This document shows positions 1 through 6,633 of a stretch of DNA of 22,332 nt, piece after piece. The stretch comes from Bacillota bacterium. Its GTDB lineage: Bacteria > Bacillota > Clostridia > Acetivibrionales > DSM-1351. Position 1 is the stretch's first letter, and each line of letters opens with the position of its first letter. The position numbers and the translations under genes were made by a program. The DNA lies in the NCBI GenBank assembly GCA_023400235.1, contig JAEXFI010000040.1:1-22332 (forward strand). Reading direction: 5' to 3'. The notes beneath the pieces were generated by a model. That model was not told the origin of the DNA and did no database searches. It saw nothing but the letters and a program-made list of their open reading frames with translations.

Positions 1-123
1 GCCAAAGCAGATGGCACCGCCGGTGCAGCCTGCCCCGCATATTACTCCCCAGCTTGGTGTTGCCGTGTCCTCCAGGGTATTGATTTCCTCCAGGTTTACT
101 TCCTGCATTTTAAGATCTTCCAT
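1..123 (-). CDS. Putative RiPP (lanthipeptide-like) precursor peptide, 3' end beyond window
   Basis: An open frame begins with ATG at 123 and is still open at base 1 after 41 codons. It has a strong Shine-Dalgarno (AAAGGAGG, about 131-138). The first ~23 residues are acidic and leader-like (start MEDLKMQEVNLEEIN, then TLEDTATPS). The visible core is W-G-V-I-C-G-A-G-C-T-G-G-A-I-C-F-G: small, Gly/Cys-rich, with three Cys and one Thr so far. VNLE resembles the FNLD box of class I lanthipeptide leaders, and the ATPS/W junction recalls a P-x leader cleavage site; both are inference. It is the last visible gene of an operon whose three upstream genes encode a LanFEG-like ABC exporter, 40 bp downstream of the last permease. 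Modification enzymes are not in the window, so lanthipeptide, sactipeptide, azole peptide or unmodified bacteriocin all remain possible. Confidence 0.6.
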   Translation of the reverse strand, partial: MEDLKMQEVNLEEINTLEDTATPSWGVICGAGCTGGAICFG

Positions 124-163
124 ATCCTATTCCTCCTTTCCACTAAGCACTTTATACTTAAGG

Positions 164-976
164 TTATAAAAGTATATCCTGCTTTTTAATAATTTTAGTT
201 AGTATCACTATACCTATGGCGATATAAATCAGAGACACTCCATTGGTTAATATGAAATCCTTGTTAAGTGAGCTGGATATTACATCAAAGCCTATAAGAG
301 ACATAGCCCCTACCGGAGAGAAGTATTTGGTTACTGTAAACAAATCTATTGTTGTCAAGATTATCGATATGAATATAGCTAGCGGAAACATTGTCATTGT
401 ATTTCTTATCAGTATAGACAGTATTGCAATGATGGTTGCAAATGCCACTCCCGGTATTACTGAGAAACCGTAGACTAAAAGTACCTCGCCAAAAACCTTT
501 ATATCAAAAACCCCTGTGCCGAAAAAGGCAGCACCTGCTATATAACCAAAAACCATATTCGCTGTTACAATTAACAGTATAATCGTTAGCAGGTATATAA
601 TCTTGCCTATGAAAAGCTGAGCTTTTTTCAGGCTTGAGACCAGGAAGAATTTCATATTTCCAGAAGTATAATCCTCACAAAAGGTATTTACAGTTATTAT
701 TCCTATAATGATTAAGAGACACTGTAAAACTGGCTTATAAATAAAATCAGTGGCAAAAAGCTTTAGGAATACCAGTGGCGTCATGTTTAGCAGCATCTCC
801 TTCAATTCCAACGGAACCTTTTGCGCAGCTGCCGTATTATTTATAATCTGCATTCTTGAATCCGCATACATATATGCTGAAAGAAATGCTATCACCGCTA
901 TTATCAGTAAAAATATATATGGCTTCTTTCCACTGAAGAACTTAATATACTCATTTTTTACAACCTTTAACATCAT
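164..976 (-). CDS. ABC transporter permease, lantibiotic-immunity (LanG/MutG-like) type
   Basis: A 270-aa polytopic membrane protein. It has a short cytoplasmic N-terminus (KNEYIKFF), a first membrane segment at about residues 19-38, a loop of about 45 residues, and further segments at about 82-98, 120-145, 165-190, 195-215 and 243-260. The stretch NTFCEDYTSGNMKFFLVSS matches the equivalent segment in the neighbouring permease, which shows they are paralogues of the ABC-2 type (ABC2_membrane_4-like) found in LanEG and bacitracin-type exporters. The start ATG overlaps the upstream stop as ATGA (973-976), so translation is probably coupled. With the ATPase and the other permease it would form a heteromeric exporter that removes a peptide from the membrane for self-protection. 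The immunity role is inferred from the precursor-like gene just downstream; a general drug-export role is the alternative. Confidence 0.75.
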   Translation of the reverse strand: MMLKVVKNEYIKFFSGKKPYIFLLIIAVIAFLSAYMYADSRMQIINNTAAAQKVPLELKEMLLNMTPLVFLKLFATDFIYKPVLQCLLIIIGIITVNTFCEDYTSGNMKFFLVSSLKKAQLFIGKIIYLLTIILLIVTANMVFGYIAGAAFFGTGVFDIKVFGEVLLVYGFSVIPGVAFATIIAILSILIRNTMTMFPLAIFISIILTTIDLFTVTKYFSPVGAMSLIGFDVISSSLNKDFILTNGVSLIYIAIGIVILTKIIKKQDILL

Positions 977-1728
977 AAAACCATATCCTTTCTTTTAAAT
1001 ATAATAATATTTATTATTAAGAACGCTGCTGTGTAAATTAATGAAGCTATTATAAATCTTATACCGCCACTGTTAAAATCATTAAATAAGGTATTGCAAT
1101 AACTCAACCCGCCTGTGGGGCTAATGTACCTCACCTTGGATATAAAATTATCCAACATGAATGTCACTAGATAAGCACCTAAGGACATTCCGAGTGCGCC
1201 TTGATAACTGTTGCTAAGCAAAGATATAAATGCGGTTAATAGTATAGTGGGAAATATAAGAATTGCTGAGGCTGTATAAACCGCCAGTATATTAAAGAAC
1301 GTTTGGGTAAAAATTTTATCCGTATCATTAAAAAACAGGTATCCTACAAGTGCCGTTATCAAAAAAGTAAGCAGCATTAAAATAAATGTTAACATACACA
1401 GAAATAAGATTTTCCCAATAAACATTTTTCCCCTGGACATTTTGGAAACCAGAAAGAACTTCATACAACCGCTGGTATAATCATCGGCAATAATTGATAC
1501 CGTTACAGTTATCATAAGTATAGGTATCAATGGCTTTAAGAATATTCCATTGAGTCCTCCTTTCAGGAAGGCCAGGTAAAAGCTCCCTGATACCAATTGA
1601 ACCGAGTCTCCAAACTGATGCGCTGCTATTGCAAAAACAAGAGCGGCAACTACAATAATAACAACCTGCATAATAAATTTGGACAAAGTCAAATACTTTA
1701 TACGCTCATTTATTAATACTTTAAGCAT
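973..1728 (-). CDS. ABC transporter permease, lantibiotic-immunity (LanE/MutE-like) type
   Basis: A 251-aa hydrophobic protein with about six membrane helices: an N-terminal segment at about 17-36, then segments at about 65-82, 104-130, 142-167, 175-192 and 228-245. The motif DDYTSGCMKFFLVSK, followed by IGKILFL, is shared with the downstream permease, indicating a paralogous pair. The start lies a few bases after the ATPase stop and has a Shine-Dalgarno AGGAGA just upstream; the 3' end overlaps the next permease by 4 bp. Order ATPase-permease-permease matches LanF-LanE-LanG immunity modules. The substrate is not provable from sequence; the adjacent peptide gene is the best candidate. Confidence 0.75.
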   Translation of the reverse strand: MLKVLINERIKYLTLSKFIMQVVIIVVAALVFAIAAHQFGDSVQLVSGSFYLAFLKGGLNGIFLKPLIPILMITVTVSIIADDYTSGCMKFFLVSKMSRGKMFIGKILFLCMLTFILMLLTFLITALVGYLFFNDTDKIFTQTFFNILAVYTASAILIFPTILLTAFISLLSNSYQGALGMSLGAYLVTFMLDNFISKVRYISPTGGLSYCNTLFNDFNSGGIRFIIASLIYTAAFLIINIIIFKRKDMVL

Positions 1729-1732
1729 ATTT

Positions 1733-2635
1733 TTATTCTCCTATCGCTTTAATAAAATAATCTTCAAGGCTTATCTCATGTTTCTTGATAGAATTTACCA
1801 ACACATTATTTAAAACCAGTATGGAATTTATTTCACTGAACTTGCCTTTTGCAACTTTTATTTTTACTTCGTTGGCACCTATAACCACATCGGATAATGA
1901 CGGTACATTACTTAACAGCTCCTTTACTCTATCCGCTTCAGAGGTTTCAATGAAGTAACTTTCAAATTGGCTGTCCAAAAGCTTATCTACTTCACCCTCG
2001 GCTATTACACTGCCTTTATATATAATAGAAAGCCTGTTGCATAAGGTCTGGACTTCAGTCAGAATATGTGAACAAAGTATAAAGGTTATCTTCTCTCTGA
2101 ATGCCAATTCCCTTATAAGATTTCTTATTTCTATCACTCCTTGTGGATCCAAGCCATTTGTTGGTTCATCTAAAATGACTATCTTTGGTTTATTTAAAAA
2201 CGCTCTGGCAATGGCAAGCCTTTGCTTCATTCCAAGAGAATATTTGGAAACCCTTTTGTTCTTTGACATAGATAAGCCTACTATTTCAAGAACCTCTTCA
2301 ATTCTTTCCTTCGGCTGATTATAAATATTGGCGTACAGGAGTAAATTTTTATATCCGCTTAAATAAGTGTAAAAGCTGGGGGCTTCTACCATGGCACCCA
2401 CATATTCTATTGCCTTTTCCCTATCTTTAAAAACATCGTAACCATTAATAAGCACTGTACCATTAGTTGGAGCAACCAAACCCAGCATTATTTTTATACT
2501 TGTACTTTTGCCGGCGCCGTTCGGCCCGAGAAATCCATATATATCCCCGGGATATACCTTAATATTTATATTTTTTACAACTTCCTCATTTTTAAATTTT
2601 TTTGACAAATCCTTAGTCTCGATTATTGGATTCAT
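1733..2635 (-). CDS. ABC transporter ATP-binding protein (LanF/BcrA-like)
   Basis: A 300-aa ATPase that powers the two downstream permeases at the inner face of the membrane. All nucleotide-binding motifs are intact: Walker A GPNGAGKST (37-45), ABC signature YSLGMKQR (132-139), Walker B IVILDE (152-157) with the D-loop following, and the switch His of CSH (190). The C-terminal ~80 residues after the nucleotide-binding domain fit the BcrA/LanF extension. An in-frame ATG lies 21 bp further upstream (2656), but the Shine-Dalgarno AAGAAAGGTG (2643-2652) sits at the right distance from the ATG at 2635, so the shorter start is preferred. First gene of the visible operon. The family is often linked to peptide antibiotic resistance or lantibiotic immunity. 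Confidence 0.85.
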   Translation of the reverse strand: MNPIIETKDLSKKFKNEEVVKNINIKVYPGDIYGFLGPNGAGKSTSIKIMLGLVAPTNGTVLINGYDVFKDREKAIEYVGAMVEAPSFYTYLSGYKNLLLYANIYNQPKERIEEVLEIVGLSMSKNKRVSKYSLGMKQRLAIARAFLNKPKIVILDEPTNGLDPQGVIEIRNLIRELAFREKITFILCSHILTEVQTLCNRLSIIYKGSVIAEGEVDKLLDSQFESYFIETSEADRVKELLSNVPSLSDVVIGANEVKIKVAKGKFSEINSILVLNNVLVNSIKKHEISLEDYFIKAIGE

Positions 2636-2654
2636 TAAAAACACACCTTTCTTC

Positions 2655-2823
2655 ATTTAAGTGATTACCATGATTTGTTTTGCCTTTAAATAAATATTAA
2701 AGGATTTTTACGCTCTAGTTTTAAAAACTGCCTAATAGTAAAAAAAATCAGCTTATTCGTAGCGACAAATACACTAAAGATACCGGTTTAATACTTTAAG
2801 GACTAAATCCTAATCACTTAAAT
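2655..2823. repeat. 13-bp perfect inverted repeat in the ABC operon leader
   Basis: The arms ATTTAAGTGATTA (2655-2667) and TAATCACTTAAAT (2811-2823) are exact reverse complements 143 bp apart. A second, nested pair AGGATTT (2701-2707) and AAATCCT (2805-2811) points the same way. On the minus strand the start-proximal arm ends three bases before the Shine-Dalgarno of the ATPase gene. Either a long-range leader RNA structure that affects ribosome access or a two-site operator is possible. Function is inferred; the repeat itself is directly visible. Confidence 0.5.
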
Positions 2824-2927
2824 ACTATTTTCATGGCAGCTTATTAAGTTATTTCAATATAAATAAAGAAATGTTATGCAAGGGTGGGGCTTATATTAAC
2901 AAGACTTGGTTTTACAGGCATGGAATT

Positions 2928-2954
2928 AGCCGGACTGCATTGTACAGCCCGGCT
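2928..2954 (-). terminator. Possible terminator hairpin downstream of holin 1
   Basis: AGCCGG (2928-2933) pairs with CCGGCT (2949-2954) and CTG with CAG, leaving one mismatch and a 7-nt loop. It lies 22 bp past the holin stop codon. On the minus strand there is no good T-tract after the stem, so termination strength is uncertain; a short TTTCGTT follows on the plus strand. Confidence 0.4.
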
Positions 2955-2976
2955 TTCGTTCATATATCTATTTATT

Positions 2977-3435
2977 TTAGTTTGACTTGTCTCCTGCCGC
3001 TGCAACAGTACCCTTAAACAAAGCGATGGCTTTTTTCAAAAATCCAGGCACAGGTGCACCCATCCTGCCGGCATTGTCAATAATGCTGCCCAACTCCGTA
3101 AGTATGTACCAAACCAACACTATGGGGCAAAGCAATACTGTATATGTAAATGGCGGGGATATCCCGGGTATGCTGTTAAGGGCCTCCCCTATTACTCTGT
3201 CAAGGACTGCTGCCGCCAGGACAACAACTATACAGCCCGCCTTATGCCATATGCCTTCTCTGCTTATTTTTGAGTTCCATTCACCGTTTTTGGCGGCTGC
3301 CGCCGTGCCTGTTATCCAATCCCCAGCCAGGCAGGCCAAAAAAATTGCTGCAAGCCAGCCAAACCATCCAAATGCACCCGATACTTCTGTAAAAGGTGCT
3401 GTGACAGCAGCTGCAAAAGCGTTAAACCCTTCCAT
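2977..3435 (-). CDS. Phage holin, TcdE/Holin_4_1 family (holin 1)
   Basis: A 152-aa small membrane protein that would form lesions in the cytoplasmic membrane to release an endolysin. Hydrophobic segments lie at about residues 24-40, 62-80 and 94-112. The family hallmark DWITG (about 38-42) and the segment ISREGIWHKAGC are present, and the C-terminus (LTELGSIIDNAGRMGAPVPGF) closely resembles the second holin at 7043-7510. The chosen start (MEGFNAFAA) has a GGGAG Shine-Dalgarno 6 nt upstream; the longer open frame starting at 3471 reads into the structured repeat and is rejected. Unlike holin 2, no amidase gene is adjacent, so this may be a leftover of a duplicated lysis cassette. Two tandem 107-bp repeats lie directly upstream. 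Confidence 0.85.
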   Translation of the reverse strand: MEGFNAFAAAVTAPFTEVSGAFGWFGWLAAIFLACLAGDWITGTAAAAKNGEWNSKISREGIWHKAGCIVVVLAAAVLDRVIGEALNSIPGISPPFTYTVLLCPIVLVWYILTELGSIIDNAGRMGAPVPGFLKKAIALFKGTVAAAGDKSN

Positions 3436-3445
3436 ATCAATCTCC

Positions 3446-3552
3446 CATCTACGCACATCGCGCGTACACAAATAGTAATGAAAGACACGCAGTGGCTTTC
3501 ATTGCGTGAAATCCATTTTGACCAGCCACGTGTATCTTTCACGCTAACCTCG
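3446..3552 (-). repeat. 107-bp structured repeat, unit L1
   Basis: The gene-proximal unit of a tandem pair ahead of holin 1. Read on the minus strand it holds hairpin A closed by GCGTGAAA/TTTCACGC, hairpin B (GAAAG-C-CAC-TGC-GTG-T-CTTTC), the invariant linker ATTACTATTTGTG and hairpin C (TACGCGC-GAT-GTGCGTA, with one G-U pair). Its end supplies GATGGGAG, which serves as the holin Shine-Dalgarno. Compared with L2, one closing pair of hairpin A changes on both sides (T-A to G-C), so pairing is kept. Confidence 0.8.
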
Positions 3553-3659
3553 CATCTACGCGCATGGCGCGTACACAAATAGTAATGAAAGGCACGCAGT
3601 GGCTTTCGCTGCTTGAAAGTCACATTGACACACAGCATGTATCTTTCAAGCTAACCTCC
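3553..3659 (-). repeat. 107-bp structured repeat, unit L2
   Basis: The distal unit of the left pair. On the minus strand it begins GGAGGTTAGC and folds into hairpin A (GCTTGAAAG/CTTTCAAGC; plus-strand arms 3611-3619 and 3643-3651, with an inner ACAT/ATGT extension), hairpin B, and hairpin C (TACGCGC-CAT-GCGCGTA, 3557-3573). It differs from unit R2 at a single base (3635) over the 100 bases available for R2. Copy number, order and orientation match the right array. Confidence 0.85.
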
Positions 3660-3787
3660 ATAACTTCTCCTATTTTATACTTCAAGACAGGTACGTAAGG
3701 GGATAACCCTTTCACTTCAGCCAAAACAGAATATGCTTTGCCGAATATATTCTACCCGTCTTTCAAAGCAGAGATACACTTATTATT

Positions 3788-3815
3788 ATTCTACCATTAC
3801 TATTAAATCGAACAA
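3788..3815 (-). promoter_or_regulatory. Candidate sigma-A promoter for repeat array and holin 1
   Basis: On the minus strand, TTGTTC (3810-3815) and TAGAAT (3788-3793) are separated by 16 bp, with a TGG extended -10 element. The -10 matches 5 of 6 consensus bases; the -35 is weak. Transcription from here would run through L2 and L1 into the holin. Confidence 0.4.
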
Positions 3816-3822
3816 TATGTTC
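3809..3822. promoter_or_regulatory. LexA-like palindrome (imperfect spacing)
   Basis: CGAACAATATGTTC overlaps the -35 hexamer of the candidate holin 1 promoter. Half-sites GAACA/TGTTC are perfect, but the CGAAC and GTTC half-sites are 5 nt apart rather than the usual 4 of Gram-positive LexA boxes. It may be a weak or decayed SOS box. Confidence 0.35.
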
Positions 3823-4014
3823 AATAATAATAATATCATACGCTGATTGAATAATAAACCTTTTTCTAACTAAATCCAAAACAAGGCCACAAATTTTACT
3901 AAAATAGTTCCTCTAAGACAGGAAAAAGTAATCCTACAAAAACGAGAGAACCAAACGCAACACATTATGTAAATAAACATATACTAATAATATAAAGTTT
4001 TTGGAGGTTGAACT

Positions 4015-4938
4015 ATGCTTTCAAGCCTGGAATATATAAAACAATCACTGGGCTTACATCTATTTTTTGCAAGGATTATGAAGGAGCACTCATTATTTCT
4101 TGAGGCGGGTTTTACATCAAAGGATACTGTTTTTACCAGGCAAGCAGATGCTTTTCGAAAACAATTTGATGGACTTTTGGGAGCGGTAATTCCACTTTCC
4201 AATGGAATTGTAAATCCTGACGTGCTTCGGTCTGGTGAAGTAACAACCCCCTATACGCTAAAAGCTGAAATAGCCACTTCTTATTTTACACGAGTACAGA
4301 TACCAACTGGACTTACCAAGGCAGAGGCTGGATTGATGAGTGAAGGCTCCGTGTCTCTTAGCCCTCTGCTTGAGAAAAGGGTATCTGACCTTAACGAAAA
4401 TGCAATGCGTTTAGTTGCTGCTTTAATACAGTTTAAGACAAATGTCCTGTCTAATGTTTTATCCTGCAAAATGTTTACCACAAATTATCCACTGCTGATC
4501 ACCCACATTATACGTGAGGCAGAATTATATCTCTTAACGGTTCGAAAACTTCAAAACAGAGAGGAAATAAATACAGAGAGGCAGGCATACGAACAGGAAT
4601 TATTCTGGAATAGGCAAATGGCAGAGCATGCAAAATTTATACGTGGGTTACTTGACCCATCAGAAAACGAATTAATCAATAAAGCTAATGATTTTGGAAA
4701 TGAATTCGACCAGCTGACTATAGAAGCAAAAGCTGCAATGGACACGACTGTACCACCATTGGCAGAAGTTACAGATAAAAGTTTAAAGGCAACTCTTGAA
4801 CTGCAAAATTTCAAGACAAAAGGTACACAAGGAATTCTTGAATGTAAAGTCAAGTCTATCATTATTCCGCTATTGGGTGATCACGTGTTAAGGGAAGCTA
4901 ATCATTACTTGAGGTTACTGAAAATGTTTAATCCCTGA
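4015..4938 (+). CDS. DUF2935 family protein
   Basis: A 307-aa soluble, mostly helical protein with the duplicated architecture of the DUF2935 family, common in Firmicutes. The two halves carry matching motifs: FFARIMKEHSLFLEAGF near residue 17 and FWNRQMAEHAKFIRGLLDPSE near residue 199, each with an E-H pair that could bind metal in a helical bundle. The full expected length is present. The start has a GGAGG Shine-Dalgarno 7 nt upstream. It is a single-gene unit ending at the shared hairpin terminator. Biochemical role is not established, to my knowledge. Probably a host gene rather than part of the phage. Confidence 0.8.
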   Translation: MLSSLEYIKQSLGLHLFFARIMKEHSLFLEAGFTSKDTVFTRQADAFRKQFDGLLGAVIPLSNGIVNPDVLRSGEVTTPYTLKAEIATSYFTRVQIPTGLTKAEAGLMSEGSVSLSPLLEKRVSDLNENAMRLVAALIQFKTNVLSNVLSCKMFTTNYPLLITHIIREAELYLLTVRKLQNREEINTERQAYEQELFWNRQMAEHAKFIRGLLDPSENELINKANDFGNEFDQLTIEAKAAMDTTVPPLAEVTDKSLKATLELQNFKTKGTQGILECKVKSIIIPLLGDHVLREANHYLRLLKMFNP

Positions 4939-5012
4939 CAATTTTTATGGAAAGGCGAAATCCTTAACTGTTGAATTTGAGCAATGTGTTCAAAAGGTGC
5001 CAAACAGCAAAA

Positions 5013-5047
5013 ATGCTTTCAGTATAAATACTGAAAGCATTTTTTTG
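5013..5047. terminator. Bidirectional Rho-independent terminator
   Basis: A perfect 12-bp stem, ATGCTTTCAGTA (5013-5024) with TACTGAAAGCAT (5029-5040), around a TAAA loop, has a T run on one side and an A run on the other. It can terminate the plus-strand DUF2935 gene and the minus-strand tRNA gene, whose CCA end is directly next to it. Confidence 0.9.
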
Positions 5048-5123
<76 letters not shown>

Positions 5124-5317
5124 ATATATAAATGTAATAATATTATATGCTGCAGCACTGTATTTATTCATCCCCGCTGACAACTATTATAATTTAACAT
5201 AAATCATTTATAATTGCAATACTTTTTTTAATGTATTTTTCTGGGATTTTTGGGCTGAATGAAAAAGTAAATTCCACTTCTCCTTACCCCTCCCCAAACC
5301 TTTCCTTTCTTGCCCTC

Positions 5318-5343
5318 AGGCCGGCGTACACAAGGTCCGGCCT
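5318..5343 (-). terminator. Possible terminator hairpin after the C-S lyase gene
   Basis: AGGCCGG (5318-5324) pairs with CCGGCCT (5337-5343) around a 12-nt loop, 15 bp past the stop codon of the minus-strand aminotransferase-fold gene. The minus strand lacks a clear T-tract after it, so it could be a weak terminator or an RNA-stabilising hairpin. Confidence 0.4.
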
Positions 5344-5358
5344 TGTTTTGCCGGATTT

Positions 5359-6537
5359 TCACCCGTCCAGGCCATTTACAGCCTCTTTAAGCTGCTGTAG
5401 TGCCTTTTGGACTATTGCTCTTGGGCACGCAATATTCATTCTCATATAGCCTTCAGCATTTTTTCCGAAATATGTTCCGGCACTCATGGCAACTCCCGCC
5501 TTGTTGACCATAAAATCAGTCAATTGTCTGCCAGTCATGCCAAGCAGCCTGCAGTCAAGCCATACAAGGTATGTTGCTTCAGGGCGTACAGGTTTGATTT
5601 GGGGCAGGAAGCTGTGCAAATAATCCATTGTAAGATTCACATTTCCTTCAATGTAAGTGATTAGCTGTTCCAACCACTCCTCTCCATGCTCAAAGGCCGC
5701 CTGAGTACCAACCAGGCTGAAACAGTTGCCACATTCAATATGCAGCCTGGCCCATGCCCTGTCAAAGATATTTTTGGTCTTAATATCCGGAAAAACCGTA
5801 ATGGAGTTCTGCAGTCCTGCAAGGTTAAAGGTCTTGGTGGCAGATATACAGGTAATTGTCAGCTTTCTAACTTCCTCTGAAACAGCAGCAAAGGGTATAT
5901 GCCTGTTTCCCCATAAAACCAGATCCGAATGTATTTCATCGGAAATAACCCTGATGCCGAATCTGACACATATATCCCCCAGAGTTTCCAGCTCTTCTTT
6001 TGTCCACACCCTGCCCACAGGATTATGCGGACTGCATAGTATCATATATCTGGCTCCCTGCCGGGCTTTTTCCTCTATATCCTCAAAATCCATGGAAAAG
6101 TATCCGCCCTCTTCCCGCAAAGGACTCTCCAGCAGCTCTCTTCCCGCATCTTTGACCGCATTATAAAACGGTCTGTACACAGGCGTCTGTATAATAATCC
6201 TGTCCCCCGGCACCGTCAGCTCACTTATAAGCATACAAATAGCAGGAACTACTCCCAGGCTCACACTCATGAGCTTTTGATCAATATCCCAGTTTTTGCG
6301 CCTCTTCTGAAAGGAGCAGACGGTATCGTAATATTTTTTCGGCCTGACTGTATAGCCGAATATACCATTTTCCATACGCTCCCTTACTGCATCAAGTATG
6401 GGCTGTGCGGCTCTGAAGTCCATGTCTGCAACCCATAATGGTATCGCCCCCGGATTACCGTACAGTTTTTCCAGCTCGGCATATTTTTCCGCTCCGGTTG
6501 TGCTCCTGTCAACTATTTCATCAAAATCATAAATCAT
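5359..6537 (-). CDS. MalY/PatB family PLP-dependent cystathionine beta-lyase (C-S lyase)
   Basis: A 392-aa fold-type I PLP enzyme of the MalY/PatB group, which splits cystathionine or other Cys-S conjugates into thiol (homocysteine), pyruvate and ammonia. Visible features: the N-terminal PLWVADMDF (residues 33-41) typical of the group; SPHNPVGR with cofactor-contacting N172; SDEIHSDL with D200 facing the PLP ring nitrogen; and ISATKTFNLAGLQ with the Schiff-base lysine K235. Length is normal and all key residues are intact. Cytoplasmic. It has its own candidate promoter (6569-6597), although the SOS-controlled small gene upstream is on the same strand, so some read-through is possible. Some MalY-type proteins also act as regulators, which cannot be judged here. 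Confidence 0.88.
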   Translation of the reverse strand: MIYDFDEIVDRSTTGAEKYAELEKLYGNPGAIPLWVADMDFRAAQPILDAVRERMENGIFGYTVRPKKYYDTVCSFQKRRKNWDIDQKLMSVSLGVVPAICMLISELTVPGDRIIIQTPVYRPFYNAVKDAGRELLESPLREEGGYFSMDFEDIEEKARQGARYMILCSPHNPVGRVWTKEELETLGDICVRFGIRVISDEIHSDLVLWGNRHIPFAAVSEEVRKLTITCISATKTFNLAGLQNSITVFPDIKTKNIFDRAWARLHIECGNCFSLVGTQAAFEHGEEWLEQLITYIEGNVNLTMDYLHSFLPQIKPVRPEATYLVWLDCRLLGMTGRQLTDFMVNKAGVAMSAGTYFGKNAEGYMRMNIACPRAIVQKALQQLKEAVNGLDG

Positions 6538-6568
6538 ATGCTTTTTTACGCCCCCTTACCGTACTAAC

Positions 6569-6597
6569 ATTTTACTATATATTTGTACGGCAGGCAA
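6569..6597 (-). promoter_or_regulatory. Candidate promoter for the C-S lyase gene with GTACGG repeats
   Basis: TTGCCT (6592-6597) and TAAAAT (6569-6574) on the minus strand are 17 bp apart. A CCGTAC/GTACGG inverted pair (6559-6564 and 6585-6590) brackets the -10, and a further CCGTACTAA copy lies at 6629-6637. The repeats could be an operator for an unseen regulator. Confidence 0.45.
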
Positions 6598-6633
6598 TTT
6601 TGATGGGCGGTTTGCAAATCCGGATATGCCGTA

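Larger units (their letters stand above)
2636..2976. other. Intergenic region between ABC operon and holin gene
   Basis: About 340 bp without a convincing gene. It holds the leader of the ABC/peptide operon with its long-range inverted repeat (2655-2823) and a GC-rich hairpin near the holin stop (2928-2954). The stretch 2824-2927 is AT-rich, and I could not defend a specific -35/-10 pair for the ABC operon there. Confidence 0.6.
3660..4014. other. Intergenic region between repeat array and DUF2935 gene
   Basis: About 355 AT-rich bases with no supported gene. Bases 3651-3677 resemble the 3' end of the amidase gene at 7497-7531 (shared AAGTTATGGAGGT and flanking similarity), perhaps the remnant of a lost amidase upstream of holin 1. 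A candidate minus-strand promoter with a LexA-like palindrome lies at 3788-3822. The plus-strand Shine-Dalgarno GGAGG for the DUF2935 gene sits at about 4003-4007. Confidence 0.5.

Noticed and set aside
2635..2656. Upstream ATG at 2656 for the ABC ATPase
   Set aside because: The Shine-Dalgarno at 2643-2652 lies inside that extension and serves the ATG at 2635.
2987..3475. 162-aa plus-strand frame opposite holin 1
   Set aside because: An antisense shadow of a clear holin gene with no ribosome site or homology-like pattern.
3312..3638. A 108-aa minus-strand frame running through the 107-bp repeats
   Set aside because: The unit length is not a multiple of three, so the units are read in different frames. 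The sequence is explained by conserved hairpins, and there is no suitably spaced ribosome site.
3446..3659. CRISPR array
   Set aside because: Units are 107 bp and directly adjacent with no variable spacers, there are only two per site, and no cas genes are visible.
3446..3659. Diversity-generating retroelement template or variable repeat
   Set aside because: There is no reverse transcriptase in the window, differences are not confined to A positions, and the copies lie upstream of genes rather than at fibre gene ends.
5124..5358. Promoter of tRNA-fMet
   Set aside because: TATAAT-like boxes exist in this AT-rich stretch, but none has a -35 at 16-18 bp that I could defend.
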